From assembly GCA_024636355.1 (NCBI GenBank), contig JAGXHH010000059.1, forward strand, positions 1 to 7,804: DNA of 7,804 bases, given 5' to 3'. The translations under genes were made by a program, and so were the position numbers. Below are positions 4,390-7,804 of this stretch, one piece after another (position 1 is the stretch's first letter; the number at the start of each line of letters is the position of its first letter). Below the pieces are notes generated by a model. That model was not told where the DNA came from. It did no database searches and saw nothing but the letters and a program-made list of their open reading frames with translations. The stretch is from Desulfobacteraceae bacterium (lineage in GTDB: Bacteria; Desulfobacterota; Desulfobacteria; Desulfobacterales; Desulfosalsimonadaceae).

Positions 4390-7300
4390 AACCGTTTCCT
4401 TCGGGATTGTCCGGATTTACGGGTTCCGGTTCGTTCAGATTCATTTCCAGGGCCTGATCCATATTGACGGAAATCATGCGGGAGCCGCCGCTCCGGGCCA
4501 TGGTGATGCCGAAGAGCATGTCGGCAAACTCCATGCTTCTTTTATTGTGGGAGATCATGATGATCTGGGTTTTTGCGCCGATGATCCGGAGCAGTTCGTT
4601 GAACCGGTAAACATTGACCTCATCGAGCGGGGCATCGATTTCGTCGAGCAGGCAGAATGAGGCCGGGTTGAGCAGGAAAATGGAGAAAATAAAGGCAATG
4701 GCAGACAACGCCTTTTCACCGCCGGAAAGCGGGCTCAGGCGGCTCAGCTTTTTACCGGGTGGCTGAATCATCAGTTCCACGCCCGTTTCCAGGGGGGAAT
4801 CCGGTTGGGTCAGTTCGAGCCAGGCCGCCCCGCCGTTGAACAATTTCGGGAACAGCCCCTGGAATTTCTCGTTAATCGCCTCAAAGGTTTCGGTGAACAG
4901 TTTCTGGGTGATCCGGTTGATTTTCCGGATCACATTTTCCAGGTCCGAAAGGGCCTCTTCGAGGTCTTCGCGCTGTTTGACCAGAAAATCGTACCGGGTT
5001 TTCTGCTCTTCATAAGCCTCGATGGCCCCCAGGTTGACATCGCCGACCTGATCCATTTTTTTACGCACCTCCAGCCGGTCGCTTTCGGTTTTTTCAATGG
5101 AAAATTCCGGAACGATGACAAGCTCCCTCCAGGCGGAGCGAATGGCGGCAAACGAGTCGGAATACCGTTCCAGGAAGCGGTTGGCGGCGTTTTCCCGGTT
5201 GATCTGCAGGCCGGAGAGTTCAAGTTCGAGCTTGTGCGTTTTTTCACGGGTTTTTTCAAGGGCGGTTTTGGCCTCAGAAATACTGGCGTCTGTGCCGGAG
5301 AGTGTATCGACGATTGCCTGGTAATCGGATTCATCTGATTTCAGGCGCGATTTGATCGCCTTCAGCGTTTCGAATTCCTCGCCCAGGCGCGCCTGGAGTG
5401 AGCCGATCTGTTCAAGGGCCTCGGTAGCCCGCTTCTGTTTGACGATGACATCGTGGCGCAGCTGTTCCGCCTGGCGCATTCCTTCTTTGCGAAAATCCGC
5501 AAGGCGTGACGTCGTGCGCTGGTTGTTTTCGAATTCCGCCTCCAGCTTGGTCAGATCGAGTTTGAGATCGAGCTGCTTGTTGTCAAACGTCTTAATCGTT
5601 TCCTTAACGACCCGGATTTTTCCGTTCAGGTCCGCAATGCCGGATTCGATCGCGGCAATATCCTTCGCAATTTCACCCAGTGCCGTGTCGTGCTGGGCGA
5701 TTTCGTTGTTGATGTCCTCTTTTTCCCCCTGCAGGCGTTTGTGCTCAAGGGTGGCGATTTCGAGCTGCCGGCGGGCGTGCTTCAACTGCTCGGCCGTCTG
5801 GAAGAGCGTTTTTTCCGTTTCCCGCTGCTCGGATTCGTGACGGTATTTTTTTTCGGTCATCACCGTCAGGTTCTTTTCCAACTCCCGGACCTCGGATTCG
5901 AGCGCCTCCTGCCGGGTTTTTTCTTCGGCAATGGTGTTGTCGATGTTTTCGAGCTCGGATTCGAGGGACCGGATTTCCTGTTTTTTTTCGAGAATGCCGG
6001 AAAGGCGGTCTTTACTGCCGCCGATCATGATCCCCTGATCGTCTATAATATCGCCGTCTTTCGTGACGATGCGTTTAAATCCGCTCCCTTCCTGCCGCAG
6101 GGACAATGCGCCGGCGAAATCATCGACCACGGCGACATCGGCGAGCAGGGCACCGAGCAGTGCCTCAAATCCGGACCGGGCGGACACATGATTTGCCAGC
6201 AGCAGGGGATTGCCGGAGGGTGTCCGGGGTGCGGATTCCGAACGGGGGCCGTTTTCGCTATCGACCGGGATGAAACCGCTGCGGCCTGCATTTTCGTCCC
6301 GCAGGTAATTCATAAAATCGATGCCGGCGGCCTGGTCGCGGACCAGGATGTACTGGAGGGCTTCGCCCAGGATCGCTTCGACGGCCGGTTCATAGCCCGG
6401 TTCGGGATCGATCACTTCCGCGGTGATGCCGGCAATCCGGGGATCACGGCCGCCGCCATCCGAGTCCGTTGCAACCGAGTCCGTTGCAGCCGAGTGCTTC
6501 ATGACCGCCTTGACCCCGTCCTTGTACCATTCGAAATTCGCATCCATTTTCTTAAGGACGTTGAGCTTGGATTTCACCTTGCTGCGATCGTTGCCAAGGG
6601 CATTGACGGCTTTGATCCGCGCCCCCAGCTCGGAACTCCTGTCCCTGAGGGCGGATTCACACTCGGATTTTTGTCGGAGAAGCGAATCGAGCTGCTGTTT
6701 GATCCGTTCCTGCTGTTGGAGAAATTCGGATTCCCTGTCGATGAGATCGGCGACTTTTTCTTCTGTTTCCGTCCGGTCGGACTCGATCTGCCGGATCCGT
6801 TTTTTCAGATTTTCTTTATTGGCCGCAGCGTTCTGGTAAATATTCTGGTACCGGGCCCGCTGGGTGGAGAGCTCCATTAAGCGCTTGTTTTTGTTTTCGA
6901 GCGCCAGGTTGTGCTCCCGGAGTTCGGCATTATAGTCGTCGGTCGTCTGTTTTTCGGCATCGAGCTCCGCTTTGACCGCTTCAATGCGCGACTTCAGGGC
7001 GGCTGTTTTTTCCGTCCCTTCGGCGATTTCGGTTTCGAGTTTCATGTTTTTTTCATGCAGCTCGGTCAGAGCCGTTTCAAGGCGCACGATTTCCTCACCG
7101 AGCCGGGCGCTTTCATTGCTCAGGTGCTTCAGATCGTATTCCCCCTTGTCGATCCGGCGCTGCCGTTCCGCCCGGTCCGCGCGGGTTGCGGCAATTTCCT
7201 GGTCCTTCCTGCGGCGCCTGTCCTGCATATCCAGCAATGCAGCGTTTAATTTTTCGAGCGCGGCGGCCTTGTCCGAATCGTTTTCCGATAATTCTTTTAA

Positions 7301-7804
7301 AAGATTTTCGGTGCTTTCGATTCGGCGGGTATAATCTTCATAATAATAAACAGCGATCAGGATGTCGGCTTCCTTGATCTGCTGCTTGTACTGTTTGTAG
7401 CGCTCGGCTTTTTTGGCCTGCCGTGACAGGGAATTGAGCTGCTTTTCGATTTCGTCGACAATGTCGCCGAGCCGGAGCAGGTTCTGCCGGGTGGCGTTGA
7501 CCTTGGTCATGGCCTCCTGCCTGCGGGTCTTGTAGCGGACGACCCCGGCGGCCTCCTCGACGAACGTGCGCCGTTCTTCAGGGGTGGCATCCGTGATGGC
7601 CCCTATGTTTCCCTGCTGGATGATGGCGCAGGACCGGGGGCCCATGCCGTAGCGCAGGAAAATGTCGTTGATGTCCTTTAACCGGCAGGGCTGCTTGTTG
7701 AGCAGGTAGGCGCTTTCGCCGGAGCGGTAAAGGCGCCGGGTAATCATGATTTCGGTAAACTGGCCGACCGGTTCGGGCATGCTCGAATCGTTTCCGGCCA
7801 GGAC
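4370..7804 (-). CDS. smc: chromosome segregation protein SMC (5' end cut by window edge)
   Basis: SMC is the condensin ATPase that, with ScpA and ScpB, organises and segregates the chromosome. The frame is open to the right edge, giving 1144 visible residues. The ATG at 7780 is internal, because family-like sequence (VLAGNDSS) continues upstream of it. The Walker A region is outside the window, so roughly 80 or more residues are missing. Numbered from the edge: Q-loop IIQQGN (61-66), EEAAGV (83-88), first coiled coil (about 90-440), hinge (about 450-597), second coiled coil (about 600-960), and the C-terminal head. The head has LSGGE (1026-1030), Walker B FCLLDE (1050-1055, D1054 and E1055) and an H-loop histidine (H1086). 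All visible ATPase elements are intact. The signature and hinge architecture fit bacterial SMC rather than MukB or RecN. It is the upstream gene of an operon with ftsY. Confidence 0.97.
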   Translation of the reverse strand, partial: VLAGNDSSMPEPVGQFTEIMITRRLYRSGESAYLLNKQPCRLKDINDIFLRYGMGPRSCAIIQQGNIGAITDATPEERRTFVEEAAGVVRYKTRRQEAMTKVNATRQNLLRLGDIVDEIEKQLNSLSRQAKKAERYKQYKQQIKEADILIAVYYYEDYTRRIESTENLLKELSENDSDKAAALEKLNAALLDMQDRRRRKDQEIAATRADRAERQRRIDKGEYDLKHLSNESARLGEEIVRLETALTELHEKNMKLETEIAEGTEKTAALKSRIEAVKAELDAEKQTTDDYNAELREHNLALENKNKRLMELSTQRARYQNIYQNAAANKENLKKRIRQIESDRTETEEKVADLIDRESEFLQQQERIKQQLDSLLRQKSECESALRDRSSELGARIKAVNALGNDRSKVKSKLNVLKKMDANFEWYKDGVKAVMKHSAATDSVATDSDGGGRDPRIAGITAEVIDPEPGYEPAVEAILGEALQYILVRDQAAGIDFMNYLRDENAGRSGFIPVDSENGPRSESAPRTPSGNPLLLANHVSARSGFEALLGALLADVAVVDDFAGALSLRQEGSGFKRIVTKDGDIIDDQGIMIGGSKDRLSGILEKKQEIRSLESELENIDNTIAEEKTRQEALESEVRELEKNLTVMTEKKYRHESEQRETEKTLFQTAEQLKHARRQLEIATLEHKRLQGEKEDINNEIAQHDTALGEIAKDIAAIESGIADLNGKIRVVKETIKTFDNKQLDLKLDLTKLEAEFENNQRTTSRLADFRKEGMRQAEQLRHDVIVKQKRATEALEQIGSLQARLGEEFETLKAIKSRLKSDESDYQAIVDTLSGTDASISEAKTALEKTREKTHKLELELSGLQINRENAANRFLERYSDSFAAIRSAWRELVIVPEFSIEKTESDRLEVRKKMDQVGDVNLGAIEAYEEQKTRYDFLVKQREDLEEALSDLENVIRKINRITQKLFTETFEAINEKFQGLFPKLFNGGAAWLELTQPDSPLETGVELMIQPPGKKLSRLSPLSGGEKALSAIAFIFSIFLLNPASFCLLDEIDAPLDEVNVYRFNELLRIIGAKTQIIMISHNKRSMEFADMLFGITMARSGGSRMISVNMDQALEMNLNEPEPVNPDNPEGNGYARLPQ
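4397..4401 (-). promoter_or_regulatory. ribosome binding site of ftsY inside smc
   Basis: AAGGA on the - strand lies seven bases before the ftsY ATG and inside the last codons of smc. It fixes the ftsY start and indicates that ftsY is translated from the smc message, probably with coupling. No promoter is apparent immediately upstream of ftsY. Confidence 0.75.
6462..6495 (-). repeat. 15-bp in-frame tandem duplication within smc
   Basis: GAGTCCGTTGCAACC (6462-6476) is followed by GAGTCCGTTGCAGCC (6477-6491) and a partial third GAGT. On the coding strand this gives the peptide ATDSVATDSD, where the first coiled coil meets the hinge (residues about 438-448). The two full units differ at one base. 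A period of 15 keeps the frame, so it adds five residues without damage. It looks like a recent slippage event in a tolerant linker. Confidence 0.85.

Noticed and set aside
5690..6880. 396-codon open frame on the + strand, antisense to smc
   Set aside because: It is rich in Phe and Leu because it mirrors the Glu and Lys codons of the SMC coiled coils. It has no recognisable domain and lies wholly inside a certain gene.
7778..7780. ATG at 7780 as the smc start
   Set aside because: The frame stays open to the window edge with SMC-like sequence, and the Walker A region must lie further upstream.

Overview
This is an ordinary bacterial chromosome segment with housekeeping genes and one repeat-rich gap. 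The moderately GC-rich base composition, the smc-ftsY pair, the style of the SMC and FtsY proteins, and the GTAG-footed palindromic repeats suggest a deltaproteobacterium, possibly a sulfate reducer of the Desulfobacterota. That placement is an impression from sequence style and was not tested by a search.

Layout. Positions 2-1666 (+) hold the 3' four-fifths of ligA (NAD-dependent DNA ligase), cut by the left window edge just after the catalytic lysine motif. A 157-nt gap with a small 9-bp repeat leads to an acylphosphatase gene (1824-2111, +). A symmetrical intrinsic terminator at 2166-2192 separates it from a convergent HU-family gene (2215-2487, -), which has its own recognisable promoter. 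Positions 2488-3060 contain no convincing protein gene. This gap holds the HU promoter, a possible small + strand transcript ending in an intrinsic terminator, three REP-type palindromes (two forming a perfect inverted pair), and a 91-bp array of thirteen heptamers resembling a plant telomere repeat. Then come ftsY (3061-4389, -) and smc (4370 to the right edge, -). They overlap by 20 bp, with smc upstream, so they form one operon.

Functions. LigA seals nicks in replication and repair, HU and SMC organise the nucleoid, and FtsY is the receptor for the signal recognition particle at the membrane. Acylphosphatase is a small metabolic hydrolase. No defence, phage or transposase gene is visible. 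No convincing new protein system was found. The least explained part is the 2520-3060 gap, where the repeats, the terminator-like hairpins and the possible small transcript lie.
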